From: Brugia malayi
Taxonomy: Eukaryota; Nematoda; Chromadorea; Rhabditida; Onchocercidae
Direction: 5' to 3'
Assembly: GCF_000002995.4 (NCBI RefSeq)
Contig: NW_025062475.1
Location: 4,254,528 to 4,318,527 of the forward strand
DNA: 64,000 bases
Shown piece after piece: positions 1 to 12,296 of the stretch (positions are counted from its first letter, which is position 1; each line of letters starts with the position of its first letter). The translations under genes were made by a program, and so were the position numbers. The notes under the pieces were generated by a model. The model was not told the DNA's origin. It saw nothing but the letters and a program-made list of their open reading frames with translations, and ran no database searches.

Positions 1-1398
1 CAACGCGTGCTGCAAATGGTAACCAATTGAATAAATCCTGAAATTTTCCAATTTATTGGGTTAATAAATGACGGCAATAACAATTATTGATTTTTGTTGA
101 ATTTATAAATTTAAAGTATTATTAAAATAAAAAAGTTAATTTTATTTTTACAAAAATTTTTAATACCTGAAATTTGATCCATAATAAATCACCATTTTGG
201 AATCGTTCTTCCAATTCATCCCGAAAACCGTAAGCTTGATTTATGAGTGAGCATTCATGATTGCCTCGTAACAGGAAAATTTTTGCCGGAAAAAGAATTT
301 TCAAAAGCAGTAGCAAGCATATTACTTCTAAACTATTTGGGCCACGATCAATATAATCACCCATAAAAAGATATCTCTGTAATTACATTAGGAAATAAAT
401 TAAATGATATGCAAAATATATTGCTCAGTGTTCTTCTAAAATAAACATAAATAACTTTATGAATGCTATCTCTAACTGATCCAATTAACAGAAGTAAAAT
501 TGAAGCCTTCCATTCTACACATATCTCAATCAAAATTACTTTTCAGTTAAACGAAAACACTTTCTTTCTACTGACCTCATAAGGTGGACGGCCACATTGT
601 TCAAAAATTCGTAAAAGATCCACAAATTGTCCATGGATATCACCACATATATTAACAGGTACCGCAATTTCCAACAGGGTACATTCTTTTTGCAATATTT
701 CTCTGTAAAAAATGAAAAAGAAAATGAGTAAGGAAGGAAAAATAATTCAATTTTTTTTTGAAGTCATTTTTTCGTTTTTTAGGTTTAAGACGTAAAGTTT
801 TCAAAATTGACGCTGTTTAATAGAAATACTAAAAAAAAAAAAATATCCACTTGCTATTTCCATCAATTTTATATGTTATCTACATTAGCTTTTTTCACTT
901 AAAATATTTTCTATACCTAAAGTCTAAATTTTTAATTAATATACGAATTAAATTAAATAAAAAAAATTCGATTATTCGAAAATTAAATCAGCAATTATAC
1001 ATTTAGTTAGTTAAATAATTGAAAATTTATAAGTTTGATAGGCTCAATAAATAGTAGTTATAGCTACAACGTTTAATTAAAAATAAATCAATTTGATAAG
1101 CTTGAAAAAAGAAATAAGTTTTAAAATGTTTCTTTTTTCTCCTCCTGAAATATTTAAAGTCAAATGAAATATTAACAAACTTAGAACGTGCAATCATCCG
1201 TTCAATAACATTAATATCTTGGAGTACATCATTTACTACTTTACGATTTCTCGAATCTATCGTAATACAATTCAATAATTTAATCATCAAATTATTAGCT
1301 TCTTTGTCTGATAAAATTTGCGAACTAATTTCACGCGCTGATTCTATAACCTTTGTACAATAATAATGATGATTGAAATGATGAGATTGAAATAACAC
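1..1398 (-). CDS. PPP-family (PP1-like) serine/threonine phosphatase, 5' part
   Basis: Metal-dependent protein Ser/Thr phosphatase, read on the minus strand and running off the left edge. Exons I can place are 1181 up to about 1398 (5' limit uncertain), 576-702, 167-376, and probably 1-9 after a TTTGCAG acceptor. Phases join cleanly. Family metal-site motifs are present: GDIHGQ in exon 576-702, GDYIDRG and RGNHE in exon 167-376. The N-terminal part (MIKLLNC...[14 protein letters not shown]) matches the helical region before the PP1 catalytic core. No in-frame ATG is obvious at 1398 (the codon there is GTG), so the start lies at a downstream Met or in an upstream exon. The sequence departs from canonical PP1 (for example [16 protein letters not shown]), which points to the nematode-expanded PP1 paralogues, many of them sperm-enriched. 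That last point is family knowledge and not seen here. Confidence 0.85.
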
Positions 1399-2633
1399 AA
1401 AAAGAAGTACTACTTTTTCCTCTTCTTCTCCTTCTTTCTCTCTCTCTCTCCGAATTTGTTAATTATTACGACTTGATAGTTGAATAGTCTATGAAATTTT
1501 AAGTGTTAAAGAAGGAGATGCCAAAATAATTCTTTATTAATTCTAAATATTTTCAACTTTTTTTGAAAGTACCACAAATTGTTTAAATTAAAGAAATTTT
1601 TACAAAAACAGTGATTATAAATTTTTTGTTTATTTTTCTAATCTTTTGTTTTTATTCTTTTTTTTAAAACCTATTGGTGATCCATTTGTAATTGAAGGAA
1701 TTTTTGTTTTAGAGCCAATATTTTCAACTGATGAAGACGATTGCATCAGAAAAACCATCTACGATTACAATATTTGATTAAGATTTGTTTTCAAAAAATC
1801 TCGTTTTCAGCTGAATATTTTAAACAGTGAAATTTATTGTTTCATCTAAAAAGTACTAATTGAACAAATCATTCATTTCATTTCTTTTTATATATACATT
1901 TATCCTTTTCACTTTTTTTTGGTATGCTAATTTTTATTATTTTATTCATTTTTTTTTTATAATTTAAATACTGTATATAAAATAAAAATTTTTTATCCGT
2001 TTTATTCTTAAGTTTGCATATAATTGTCATTAATTTTCACAAAATTTAAATTTTCTCATATTTTCGCTCTTATCGATTGCGTAATTCAAAGACGATGCAT
2101 TTCTGATACTGTAATAGGATGATGGGATGAGAAATTTGAGTGGTCAAATTTTGAAAAAGGCATAAATACTGCATTTTGAAAAGCAAGAAAATTTTAACAG
2201 TAAGTTTAAGTTTCATTTTAATAATTTAGTGACTTAACATTTATTGATTTTTAGTTTCGATTTAATAATTCTAAAAGTGCAAAAATCCCTCTTTATTTGA
2301 AATATTAAATTAACAATTAATTAGTGCGGGACAAAAAACATGTAGCATTTAATATTTGCATCTAACCTCTCATTACCATTTTTATTTCATATTTCATAGC
2401 CATTCCCTATTTTATATCATATCATCATTTCTTTTAGACATTTGCGCTTTTTAGTTAGTCAGCTTAGCGCAGATTTGACTTATTTTCTAGTGGTTGAAAA
2501 AATAAAAATAATTTCAGTGCTAAATAAAAAAACAATTCAGTGAAATCTGCTTAGAGTTAGTTATAGGTTATATATTCCATTTTCCAATCTCATACTTTGC
2601 TTCAGATCAAAATAAGCAATGCAGCAGCAAGTA
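1399..2633. other. Intergenic AT-rich DNA
   Basis: No coding exon or RNA gene is recognised here. A polypyrimidine run lies at 1421-1450, just upstream of the phosphatase. It could be a splice or trans-splice tract on the plus strand or simple sequence. Confidence 0.5.
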
Positions 2634-2830
2634 AAGTGAGGGAATGTGTAAGTGATGGTCAAAGAGGAGGCGGGCAAAGGTGAAAAAACAATTTAAAGCT
2701 CTGCCCCCTTCCTGGCTAAATGTGCAGTCATTGAGCTGACCACTACATCAGTTAATCAACCTCATAGTCCACTCTCCTGGGCTTTTCTTCCTATGATTTT
2801 TGTGAATTTTCAGAATAAAAGTTAAACTTT
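2634..2830 (+). repeat. Interspersed repeat, GACC-rich family, member 1
   Basis: Shares the block GATGGTCAAAGA, GGCAAGC/GGCGGGC, GACCACTACATCAG, TCCACT...CT and a TCAAAATAAAAG-type tail with 34,800-34,990, and more weakly with 3,440-3,640. Similarity looks about 75% by eye. It is locally richer in G+C than its surroundings and has no open frame. The function and family are unknown to me. Confidence 0.6.
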
Positions 2831-2943
2831 AAAGTTTTTTTTGTGTCTTTGATCTCTCTACTACAGTATTCTATTCATTAGAGTGTAAAAGAAAAGAAAA
2901 ACATTGTTGACGCCATGTGTCCTTGTGATGTTTACTTATTCGT

Positions 2944-3192
2944 TTCAATTAATGATTGATGTTCACACCTTTTCACTCATTTATTTCTACTTGATACTGT
3001 AGGATTTACTTAATTCAGTAACAATAAATAATTACTAGGTACATTTTCCTGTTTGCAAAAAATTTTCTTAAGCTATCCTTAACTGCATATTAGGAATGTG
3101 TCACACAGTTCCTCTCGATCTCTTCTCTTGTCGTTTACAAAAAAGACGACCATCGATATCAATGATGTCAATTGTAGTGGGAGGCTTTATGC
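2944..3192 (+). repeat. Isolated near-identical patch shared with 35,124-35,372
   Basis: About 249 bp that I read as identical, or nearly so, to 35,124-35,372. It begins around AATTAATGATTGATG and ends at GGGAGGCTTTATGC. Sequence on both sides of each copy is related but clearly diverged (for example GCCCAACTCGTC versus GCTGAACTTGCT directly after). This is what a short gene-conversion tract would leave. A diverged relative also occurs at 33,200-33,330. Confidence 0.75.
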
Positions 3193-3439
3193 CCAACTCG
3201 TCATTGACCACTGTCCACTATTAATCTTCATTGGAGCTGACCCCAAAGATTCCCTTGTTCTTCTGACCTCCCAACATCTCTTTTTTGCTTTGATGAACGT
3301 TTTTATTGCAATCAATTTCGTTTTTGCATTTCTGCATTTGTTTTTCTTCTTTTTTTCTTAGTTTTGCTTTTCCTCAAGTTTGATAAAATTGTCGAATGAA
3401 ATATTTTACTTCTTGAACAAGTAGACGGACAGTGAGACA

Positions 3440-3640
3440 GCAAGAGAAAAAGCGCTCAAGTGATGATGAAAGACATGCAGAGAGATGGAGGTGGGGTCGG
3501 AAAAAAAAAAAAACAGCGCAATGTGTTGCTCTCTGCTGTTGCTGCAGTAATAAATGTTCTATGTTGTTGAGATGACCACTCTATCAGCTGATTGACCCGC
3601 GAGCCGTCGTCCATTTTTGTGGACGCTTCCTAGTCGCTCT
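3440..3640 (+). repeat. Interspersed repeat, GACC-rich family, member 2
   Basis: Contains GATGACCACTCTATCAGCTG and GACCCGCGAGCCGTCGTCC, matching the core of members at 2,700-2,780 and 34,880-34,930 in order and spacing. A poly(A) run at 3,501-3,513 interrupts it. It has no protein-coding signature. Confidence 0.5.
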
Positions 3641-3842
3641 TTCTGCATTTTCTGTTACTATTGCATTGTTCGTTGGGATTACATTTGTTTCATTTATTCA
3701 AGAGCAGAACGAATGGAAAGAAAGAAAATCTCAAAAAAGGGCGGAGGTAGAGAAGATGGTCATTTTCGAAAACTAAAAACTTTATGGAATCCATTTTCAT
3801 GCACTGTACAGATTTGAATTCTGTTGCTTTATGACCTTATAA

Positions 3843-4051
3843 TTATGAAAAAATTGTTTACGAAGTTTCCGTAGATTCGATTTGATAGTGGAAGCGTCTT
3901 TTTTCAGTTTTGATTTTGAAAACCCGCCTAACAAACAGATCAGTTACTTAGAATCAAATGATAACAAAGATAGCCCTCCACTAAATAGCAAAGCTGTTGC
4001 TTTTGAACTTGTAAAGGCTAGCATGAAGTTAGTAAAAATGAAATGTTTTTA
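3843..4051 (+). other. Open frame shared with the DR2 flank, unknown
   Basis: A frame ending RSFRRFDLIVEAS...KLVKMKCF stop stays open in this diverged copy and in 35,588-35,827. Most nucleotide differences between the two change the amino acid, so I see no sign of purifying selection. It may be a decayed terminal exon or chance. No domain recognised. Confidence 0.25.
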
Positions 4052-4229
4052 ACTTTTTCCCTCTGACAGTCAGGTGGGAGTCCTTAGCCAAGTACAGCGA
4101 ACTATTTAAGAAATTTCAAAGCTTTTTGATTCCATTGGTATTTCCCAAATGATATTTTCCCTATCCAGAAGGATTGTTTTTGGTATTATTAAGAGAAGGT
4201 GCTGAAAATATTAGAGAAAGGGGCAGAAG

Positions 4230-4440
4230 GCAGAAGGAAGGTCGCTGTTACAATCTCTGTCCACTCTCTTCTATTTCCTTTTTGATTACAAAAAAGCGAC
4301 TATCGCTGTCAGGGATGTCAACGAGCAGTCGCTGACCACCCTCACTACTACACCCATAGCAGCAAGCTGACCCCCGGCGACGCCTCCTTCTGACCTCAAC
4401 CTCTGGCCTTCCATTATTACTCGTTTTTTTGCTTTATAGC
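4230..4440 (+). repeat. GACC-rich repeat fragment, member 3
   Basis: Contains GATTACAAAAAAGCGACTATCG and TCAGGGATGTCAACGAG, then GCTGACCACC, GCTGACCCCC and TTCTGACCTC. This follows the order of the 3,135-3,275 segment (ACAAAAAAGACGACCATCG, ATGATGTCAATT, GACCAC, GCTGACCCC, CTGACCTCC) at lower identity. It is a diverged relative of that block. Confidence 0.5.
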
Positions 4441-5153
4441 ATCAAATCTTATAAAACTTTCTCTTTAAATCTCTCCTTAATTGCATGGTGTAAATTTAGC
4501 TTTCTCTAAAATCAAAATTTTGGTTAAAAAATGTCAAATTCGACGACATTTTAAAATTACATCCAAGTGTAGAAATCATTCAAACAACTTCTTTGCTTAG
4601 TTGCGATCATTCTCTTAAATTCTGATAAGTTATCACCAAAAGTAATTAAAGCAATTTTATATCTAAATGACTTAAACCGCAAAAAACGAGATTTTAAATT
4701 GCTCTTTCATAAATCAACTATCACTACTCTTATCAATGATAGACTGATTATTTGAGCTTTTCTCATAAATAACTAAACTGTGGTTGATAGTGACAATAGC
4801 AAATTGCGTTAAATTCATTCAGAAATAAATTTTTCTGAATGTCAAAGTGTAATTTCATTGTTAGAAATTATTCATTTTATCCATTTTTCAATTTCAAATT
4901 GACTAATTAATTAATTAATCGTTTGTTTATTAAATTAAATTTTAAGTTTCTGAATAATCCCTTAATAATAATAATAATAGAAATAACAATTTATACGATA
5001 ATGAAACAGATAATGAGATTTTGGACGGGGTTTTCTCGAGAAAGGAATAAGATAAATCGATTATTGTTTTTATACTACTCCAGTAATATGCGGAACAAAT
5101 TTGAAATGCTCATATCGAATACGTATCAATAAGTCTACCCTAAGAATAGGGCA

Positions 5154-8100
5154 ATGTTTGCAAGTACGTTATTGCAGAATATAGTGGTTATGCTGCAGCA
5201 ACAGGAGAACGTAATCAGTGAATTGAACTTGTCGATGCAAGTTGAATCATCAATTGCAGCTGCAGAATTGCAAGGATTAAACGAAATGAGAAATATAACG
5301 AACAGAAATGAAAGTGCAATAGAAGCTGCTGTAAAAAAAGTGTGGTCGAAGATGAAAAAAGTCGAAGATACACAATTTCCAAACAGACATAATGATTTTC
5401 AATCGCCATCGGAATGTTGTGGAAACAATAAGAAGACGACAGGTAATTACGATGATAAAAATAATTAATTGATCGGATATACTCAGTTTAACAAGAAAAT
5501 TCGATGAAGTAATGGAAGAAATTCTGCAATGTCGTCAAATAACAATTAAATTTAAATGATTCACAAAAAAACTTTCAGCGAATGAAGAATTTGGTGTTCA
5601 GGAAACTAGAAACGGATCAGGCCGAAACAAACGGAAGCCAAATTTCGTTAGGCATATCATTCGTAAGCAATCAATGCTTTTTTAGAAACGTTTTTTTTTT
5701 TTTCATATTTTTAGAAAAAAAGCATATTCTTTACAAAAGCGAGTACTTTTAGAAGACAACACTGAGGAGCAAAGTGGAAGTAAAACGGAAAATGTGCCAC
5801 AACTCTTTTCTGATGATACCGAGGAGGGGCCTGCTGATTTGAACAATAGGAATTGCCAAGATCAAGTATTGGACAAACAGTTTAATATGGTGATATCAGC
5901 TGAAAAATCCCATAAAAAACGGTTGGATAAGCGAAATGGTGAAAAAATCGACAATTCAGGAAATGGTAACGATTTGACAATCTGTACGGTAATTGAAAAG
6001 TGTATTTTTAGATATTTCCATCTTTCCCATCTTTACTCCCATCAAAATATCATATTACTTCAGCTTCATCAAATGCTAAACGAAAGCGCTCTGAATCGAA
6101 ATTATTAAATCTTAATCAACAATATAGTAACAGAACATTCTCGTCATTTACACTAGCAGAGCAAGAAGAACTTCGACGTAAGGCTTTACGTATTCACGAC
6201 GGAGCCACATTTCAGAGGTTTTGTTTATTGTAGTTTGTTGTAGTAAACATGTAATTCTATTTCTTACAACAGTGCCAGAAAACTTTCTTATTTTCAGTTT
6301 TGACGAATTTCACGAATGTTTCGATGCCTACAAGATCGTATGGAGTTACCCGTATAGGGTAGCCAGTTCCGAGATTCTTCGAGATGGCGAAGGGCAAGTG
6401 ATCAGTCGCTTTAAATATAAATATATAGTGTTCCACTGCGTTCATTATGGGGCTCCACGTAAAAGGGGTAACATTTTATTTTTTTCTTCATTATCTGCGA
6501 ATGATCAAAAGTAATTTTTATGCAGTTTACAGTTTTGGAAATGAATTCAGTCTTTGCTTAATTCCGTTTACTGCAGATTTGATATCTGACACTGAAACGA
6601 CTAATAGGCTCAAAAAACTCTAGCTAATGGACTGACATTAACTAATCTAAGGCATTTTTCTACCTACATATTGTTTTAACAAAAAACGAAACCATATAAT
6701 GTAATATTATTATGAAAGCATTAATTTTTGCACTTACTCATCAATGCATATACCATCAATGGTCGGCCAAGTGTTATGAAAATTTTCAGTGAGGGCATGG
6801 AAATAAATCTTCGTGCTGTTCTGATTTTATTCGCTAAATAGCAAAAAAAAGTGTCAACTTTTTGAGGGCATCGTCATTCAAATGATTTTATTCTGCTTGT
6901 CCTTGTGTTTTCTCAATCCAAATTTTATGTGGCTCATATTTGGCTTCGTTTTGCACTTTTATTTCAATATATCAAAATCCTTTCAGAATAGTAACGCCCA
7001 CTGTCCACAAAACCAAATTTTTTGATACCAAAAGATCGAGAGAACTTGAGAGATGTTTTATTGCACTTCACGCGTGTTAGCTTTTATTTAGATTTGATGA
7101 AGTCCTTAATCTTCAAATGTCATTTATTTATTCAATTAAGAAGTAGAGAGTGGGAGAGAATTGGATGATATAAATCCAACAAAAGCTGTTGCGGTTGATG
7201 GATGATTTGTTTACGTGTTAGCCATTAATCCCTCCACCAGCCAGCTTGCCAATTCCGCCTGTCTCTTTTCCGCTCCAGCTGCTGAGTCAATGGTCATAGT
7301 GCTATGCTATAACCACTGTGTTGAATGGCTTTGAGAAAGGATCATTATCACGTTTATGCTAATTAATGTCAGCTTTGGGAATGCGAAACAATCACTTCTA
7401 GACAGCAGGATGGATGCTAAATAAATTCCATTTGGAAGAGTTATTACCGATGATGTTACTTACTGTGTTAAATTTTAATATAAATTATAGTTGAAAAACA
7501 GGAGTCAGTTTTTTTTTTTATTTAGTATCAAACACTTTAGAATATGAAACAATGAATAATTTAATGTTTTATTGGGAGTTCGTTCCAATTTTAAACCGCT
7601 GTGAGGTGAAAACCAAAATTTACGACGAAAGTTTTTAGGGATTTTTACATTTTTTACAGATTTAGGCAAAGGAAACAGTAAATAATGAAGTCGATAATTA
7701 TTGCTTCCTTCTTTTTTTTACATTGCGGTTGTCCATTTTGACCATTTTAAAGCATTAAATCATGGGCATTACAAGCAGCGCTCTCCCAAATAATAGAAAT
7801 TATGTTCGCCAGCTGCTGTCTTAATATTATGAAGACTGGCGATATTGGGATGGTAATTTCAGGGGATCCAACCAGTCAGTCTTTTGAAGTACAAAATAAT
7901 GAATAAATGACAATCAGATCGATAACACACATCTTTTATTGAAAAAAAAAAAAAATAAATCTAACATAACAAATGCTGGAAGTAAGCCACTAATGTCAAT
8001 CAGGTCCAAGCCAAGCTGTCACCCACTGTCACAGCATTTTCAGAGAAATCAGCGGTTGGCAGTCATAAAATTAAACATCTTATTTGGTATACAATTAATT

Positions 8101-10563
8101 AGTTTCATAAATAGAATCATATCCTTCTCCATCACTCACAAAATTCAAACGTGTCGATGCATACTTAGGCATATCAAAATGAACTATTTATATGAACTGC
8201 GAAAGACAGACTTATTTTTAATAGTGGCATCAAATCAGTAAAAAACTATTTATTCACAAGAAAATGTTAAATGCCTTTAAATTAAATATCACAGAAAGAA
8301 AAATGACTTCATCAAGAGAGACCAAAAAACTCAGTGTCTGCTATTATTTCAGGGTGACTTCCACAAGCTTTTGTCAATGAATTAATTAAACTACGATGCA
8401 AATTTCTCTCTTTCACATTTGCCATTTTAAATCAGAAGCCTCATGCTACACTCACCACAAATATTCTGCTATAGCTATTGGGCACTTTTAAAACTTGTCT
8501 TAATGAACCAAGCATAAAATTTCACTGTTTCATTCCTTCAGGAAGAGGTGAACGTATAAATCAGAATTACCTTTCATTGGGTTGCACCGCCAGATTTCGT
8601 TTAAATGCTGACACGACCAACGGTTGTCTTCGAATTTCATCTTTCCACGAGGAGCACATTAATCACGAATGCACTGAGGACGGTTACTTGCGTATTATAA
8701 ACAAGAAGAGACGAAATCTAACTGGTCAGTTAATAGATTCCCAACTGCGTCTATCCTTTACTTTATTTTCAATATAGAAATGATTATTAGTTATAGAAAT
8801 TTCAGGTGGTATTGCATCGAAGAAAATGAAGGAAAAAAAAGTGAGAGAAACAGGTAACTTCTATTACTTTTCTCTGTTATATGTCAACAAACGATACGGT
8901 AATAGGAGGAACAAAGCTATTTTAGGAGAAACAAAGTCGAAAAGCAAATCACCACAACTAACTGAGCGTGCAAATGTTTCCGATGTTGCGGAAGATAATT
9001 CTGCATCCGTTATTTCACCCGCAGAAAATCCCAGTTCCACCATTTTATTAGAAAGAAACTATGGCGCCATTATTTCATCCCAAGAAAACTCTGCTTTTGT
9101 TCCGGTTACTCGTTCCGCAGAAGTAAGCAATAACAACAAGTTTATATCAAAAAAAGTTTATGAAGGATAGAAGAACATAAAAGTAAAATTGACATTTTCA
9201 GATAACAGAACACGTTGATGGAATACAACAAATGTCATTGCAGAATTTGCTTCCAACAGATTCCGTCCGGAAGCAAATATTCACAAATCGGTTAATAGAT
9301 CGACTGCAGCGTATAGAGTATTTGATTATGAACGGTTCGTCTTCCAAACCATTAGCATACATCTCTTGTGATATATTTTAGTTGAGTTTACTGGTTTGGA
9401 AGATTTGGTAGTATTGAATTTTGGTAAGAGTCAATTGATTCGCTTTTGGAGAGTTTTCCTGGTATCGGAAGGATTCGTTGAATGTAGATGTTGATAGTAT
9501 GAAATATTACAAGAATATATTAATTCGTTCATTAACAAAGACAACAGTATAATAAATTTTATAAAAAATCGAAGTATGAATAATAGAAATTCTCATAAGC
9601 TGAACTTCATGATGTGTTTGCATATACATAATATTAAGATGTGTGAGTGGTCTTTGTTACTTCAAAGCTCGTCACAGTGATAATATTTATTTTAAACAAA
9701 AAGGAAAGAGATAATTTAAAGTATGAACACCGGATTGAAAACAAAGGATTTAAGGAATAAACATTTGCACATAATTCCACATATACACATATGTATATAA
9801 TATTTTAGAGTTTCGCGACAATACTTGAGCTAATTGAAGTCATGTCATTAGCCTGTGCTGGCAGGCAATCTTCAAGCAGTGCAAAAAGATTTATGATTAG
9901 AGTAGCATATTTTTTTGAGTACCCCATGTTCTGTTAAAGAATCTGATCTACTAATTTTCATTAAGTAATAAATTCTTTGAACTATTTTTAATAAGAATCC
10001 GATTTAGCTTACATCATCAAATGTGGAGGATGTCTACCGCAGGAAGTATACTTACCGTTCATCTGTGGAGTATATGGCGCTGATTTTTATCTCTCGGAAT
10101 GGTCGAATGTGCAACTAAGAGACGTTATGATAGTGCTTCTGCAGCCACCAGAAATACTGCTTCAAAGCAATTTACCCACCGATATTTCAATTGATGAAGT
10201 GAAACAGGTTCGACCACCTGGTATTCATCGTGCGATCACAGCTATTAGAGAGGAAAAACTAAAGGTATGGGTAAAAATTAATATTTAACCCAATTTGTGA
10301 CAGTACGAATCTATCGTCGTGTTCTGAGCATTGGTAACATGTTTCCCACCTTCTTCATCTTTCATATATTCACACATTTATTTAGCAATCCTTTGCAGAG
10401 ATGCGACAGTATTTTTGCTCGATTTGTCCAGCATATTTTCAATGCCATCTCTCGACCTGAATTCGTTGTGGCTGTTCGTGAATTCAAAAAATTTGCTGAT
10501 GACGTAAGAAATATGAATGTTGACAGTATCAAGTCACATGACATCAATATGTTACGATGCTGA
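5154..10563 (+). CDS. Putative FAR1/ZSWIM3-like DNA-binding protein, copy 1
   Basis: A twelve-exon model whose phases all join: 5154-5442, 5579-5662, 5753-5965, 6064-6217, 6298-6467, 8542-8724, 8806-8853, 8926-9122, 9202-9334, 9382-9423, 10008-10264, 10399-10503. It encodes about 625 residues, then either reads on to the stop at 10563 or splices at a strong GTAAGA donor. The N-terminus (1-96) is Q/E/N-rich and probably helical. Basic NLS-like clusters occur at GRNKRKPN, AKRKRSESK and KKRRNL. Exons 5-6 (about residues 247-365) carry FDEFHECFDAYK, FHC-x-HYG, LGC-x-ARFRL and HINHEC. This Cys/Cys/His/His layout resembles FAR1/WRKY-GCM-type zinc domains found before MULE transposases and in ZSWIM3. 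No transposase follows. The ATG follows an in-frame TAA 24 nt upstream. The 72-nt intron 8854-8925 is open and in frame, so it may be optional. The end of exon 5 and exon 6 differ strongly from copies 2 and 3. The domain call is inference from motif spacing. Confidence 0.7.
6468..8541 (+). other. Enlarged intron 5 of copy 1, with about 1.86 kb not in copies 2 and 3
   Basis: In copies 2 and 3 the same intron is 211 bp. Weak homology resumes near 8,351 (ATTTCAGGGTGACTTCCACAAG versus ATTTCAGGATAACTTCCATAAG). I found no transposon ends, target duplications or protein motifs in the extra sequence. A relatively GC-rich stretch lies at 7,190-7,320. It could be an insertion in copy 1 or a deletion in the others. 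Confidence 0.6.
9488..9830 (-). mobile_element. LTR-like fragment in intron 10 of copy 1
   Basis: Read on the minus strand it starts TGTCGCGAAACTCTAAAATATTAT and could end at ATACTATCAACA, giving TG...CA ends. The start matches the LTR-like element at 19,499-19,762 and the TGTCGCAAAACTCGAAAT at 13,266, which lies just 3' of a Pao pol remnant. No target duplication is visible. The same fragment sits in copies 2 (39,081-39,423) and 3 (43,685-44,027), so it predates the duplications. Confidence 0.4.
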
Positions 10564-12296
10564 GGTAGAACGAATACCGTATCACTGATACTGCTTATAC
10601 AGATGAGCCAGTTCCTACCCTTTATATCCTTATACCTCTCTTATACCTTTGTGTGAGCTGAAAATTTATTTTTTTTGTTAGGGAACATGAAAATTATGTA
10701 TATTTTTTTCGAAAAGATTTCTGTTACCAATCGCATTTATTTGTATAGAAATTTTGAATGGATCTTTCTCACTTTGAAAGGGATTTTTGTTATTTTGATG
10801 TTTTCTCACAGAATTAAATTTTTTCACAGGATAACACATGAAAACTATTGTAATAACTAAATAATATAGATAAGTTTGCGGCAGTTTCTATGACAGTTTG
10901 AGAATAGGTGTGCATGTAATGAATAGAGTATCACGCAGGAATGACTAAACAAGTACTGAAGTGTTAATTATTTTACATTATCAGTTGTACCTCATTACAA
11001 TATTTATTTGGATGCAATAGGAATAGCATTTGAATGTATGTCTAAAATATGTCTAGCCTGATTTTGGGAATAATTCTTTTATAATTTTTTCAAGAAATTA
11101 TATTTACCTAATAAGTTGCAGCAAATTTTTTATTAAATTTTTAACACGAATCAATTGCTTTTTGCTTGAAGATAACTCGAAATGCTTAAAATATCTTGGC
11201 CCGTTAACAGACCAATGCTAAGGCTTTAAAAAATTGAAAATGTGCTTTACTATTTAATGGATCTTTCCAAAAGATGATTTGAATTGTTGGAAATGTCGAA
11301 ACCGAAATTCTTTCATTGCCAACCCAATTCTATTAGAAATGTTAAATTCTACTGGAATTCTCATCTACTAAGATTGAATGAGGTTTGTTCACTTAAGGCA
11401 ACATTTCCTTAATTCTCGTGTAATTGCTAAATTTCTGACTTTATATCACAAAATAGTAGTTTTGCGCATTCAATATTGCCAAATCATTTGTAAGTCTTTG
11501 CAAGTTATGAACAGATTTTCTTTTTTTATGTGGATCCTACCACTAATAATTTGATTGATTGTAAAATAATCATGTGGATAATTTTTTTGTTTTTTAATAA
11601 TCATAATGTAACGAAAATTGCGATCTTAAATCTTGATTTGAAATTTTTGAATCAGTCAATTTTTTGAAAGTCATGCAAAATTTTGAGGCTTGCCTATAAA
11701 TTGTTTAGATGTGAAAAGAAACGAAATAGATCATCACCCCCTGTGGAGTTTCTTCGGGTAAAAAGGAATGAATGTGTACTGTATTCTTGCTTTAATCTGT
11801 ATTCTTGTGTTTAATATTTTTATGTTGCTCATTGTTCGCTACTATCTTAGTGCAGTTGTAGAAATATTCTGAGGTGACTGTTTTTCGAACTGCTATCAAA
11901 TCAATGATCGAAATCTAAAAATTGCATACACCTGCACTAAATATGTTTAATACCAGAAAAAAATTGTTTACAGATATACGAAAGTACCTCCTTCACATGA
12001 CTATTCAAAGAAAATCGATACTCATTGCTGCTTTTTTCTCTTGTAAATAATGTTATATCTCCTCCTGATAAAGCAATTCAAAACTTTTGGTAGCTAAAGT
12101 GTATAAAATTTAAATTAAAAAATAATTTTATGAGTGTTTATAAAACTGCAACTTCAGGAACCAATTTGAACTGAATTAATCAGATATAAAATATTTGTCA
12201 TAAAACCCTAAACACAAATCTGGCTTTTTCAATCTTTTCCAATAAGTTTCCAGTTGATCGCTGGAGGCTTTTTTTTTTTTCTTTCTATATTAAAGA
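10564..12296 (+). other. Downstream part of DR1, no gene seen
   Basis: Nothing recognisable as coding. It is near-identical to 40,157-41,888. In the third copy the corresponding sequence (42,760-42,984 reversed) is related but strongly diverged and then stops. Confidence 0.5.

Larger units (their letters stand above)
4576..12296 (+). repeat. DR1: direct duplicate of 36,024-41,888
   Basis: Near-identical to DR2 over 4,576-6,423 (offset +31,456 after an ATTA-repeat length change near 4,910) and over about 8,711-12,296 (offset +29,593). Between these patches, 6,424-8,710 is diverged and carries about 1,863 extra bases. Identity ends abruptly after CTTTCTATATTAAAGA at 12,296 and 41,888. DR1 contains copy 1 of the DNA-binding gene. 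Part of the same unit recurs inverted at 42,985-47,084. Confidence 0.95.

Noticed and set aside
4923..5132. 69-codon ORF upstream of the DNA-binding gene
   Set aside because: It overlaps an ATTA/AAT simple repeat, is in another frame from the gene, and has no domain. It is identical in all copies only because the duplications are recent.
9488..9830. Complete solo LTR with target duplication
   Set aside because: The flanks (GTAGA and ATACT) do not match, so only an LTR-like fragment is claimed.
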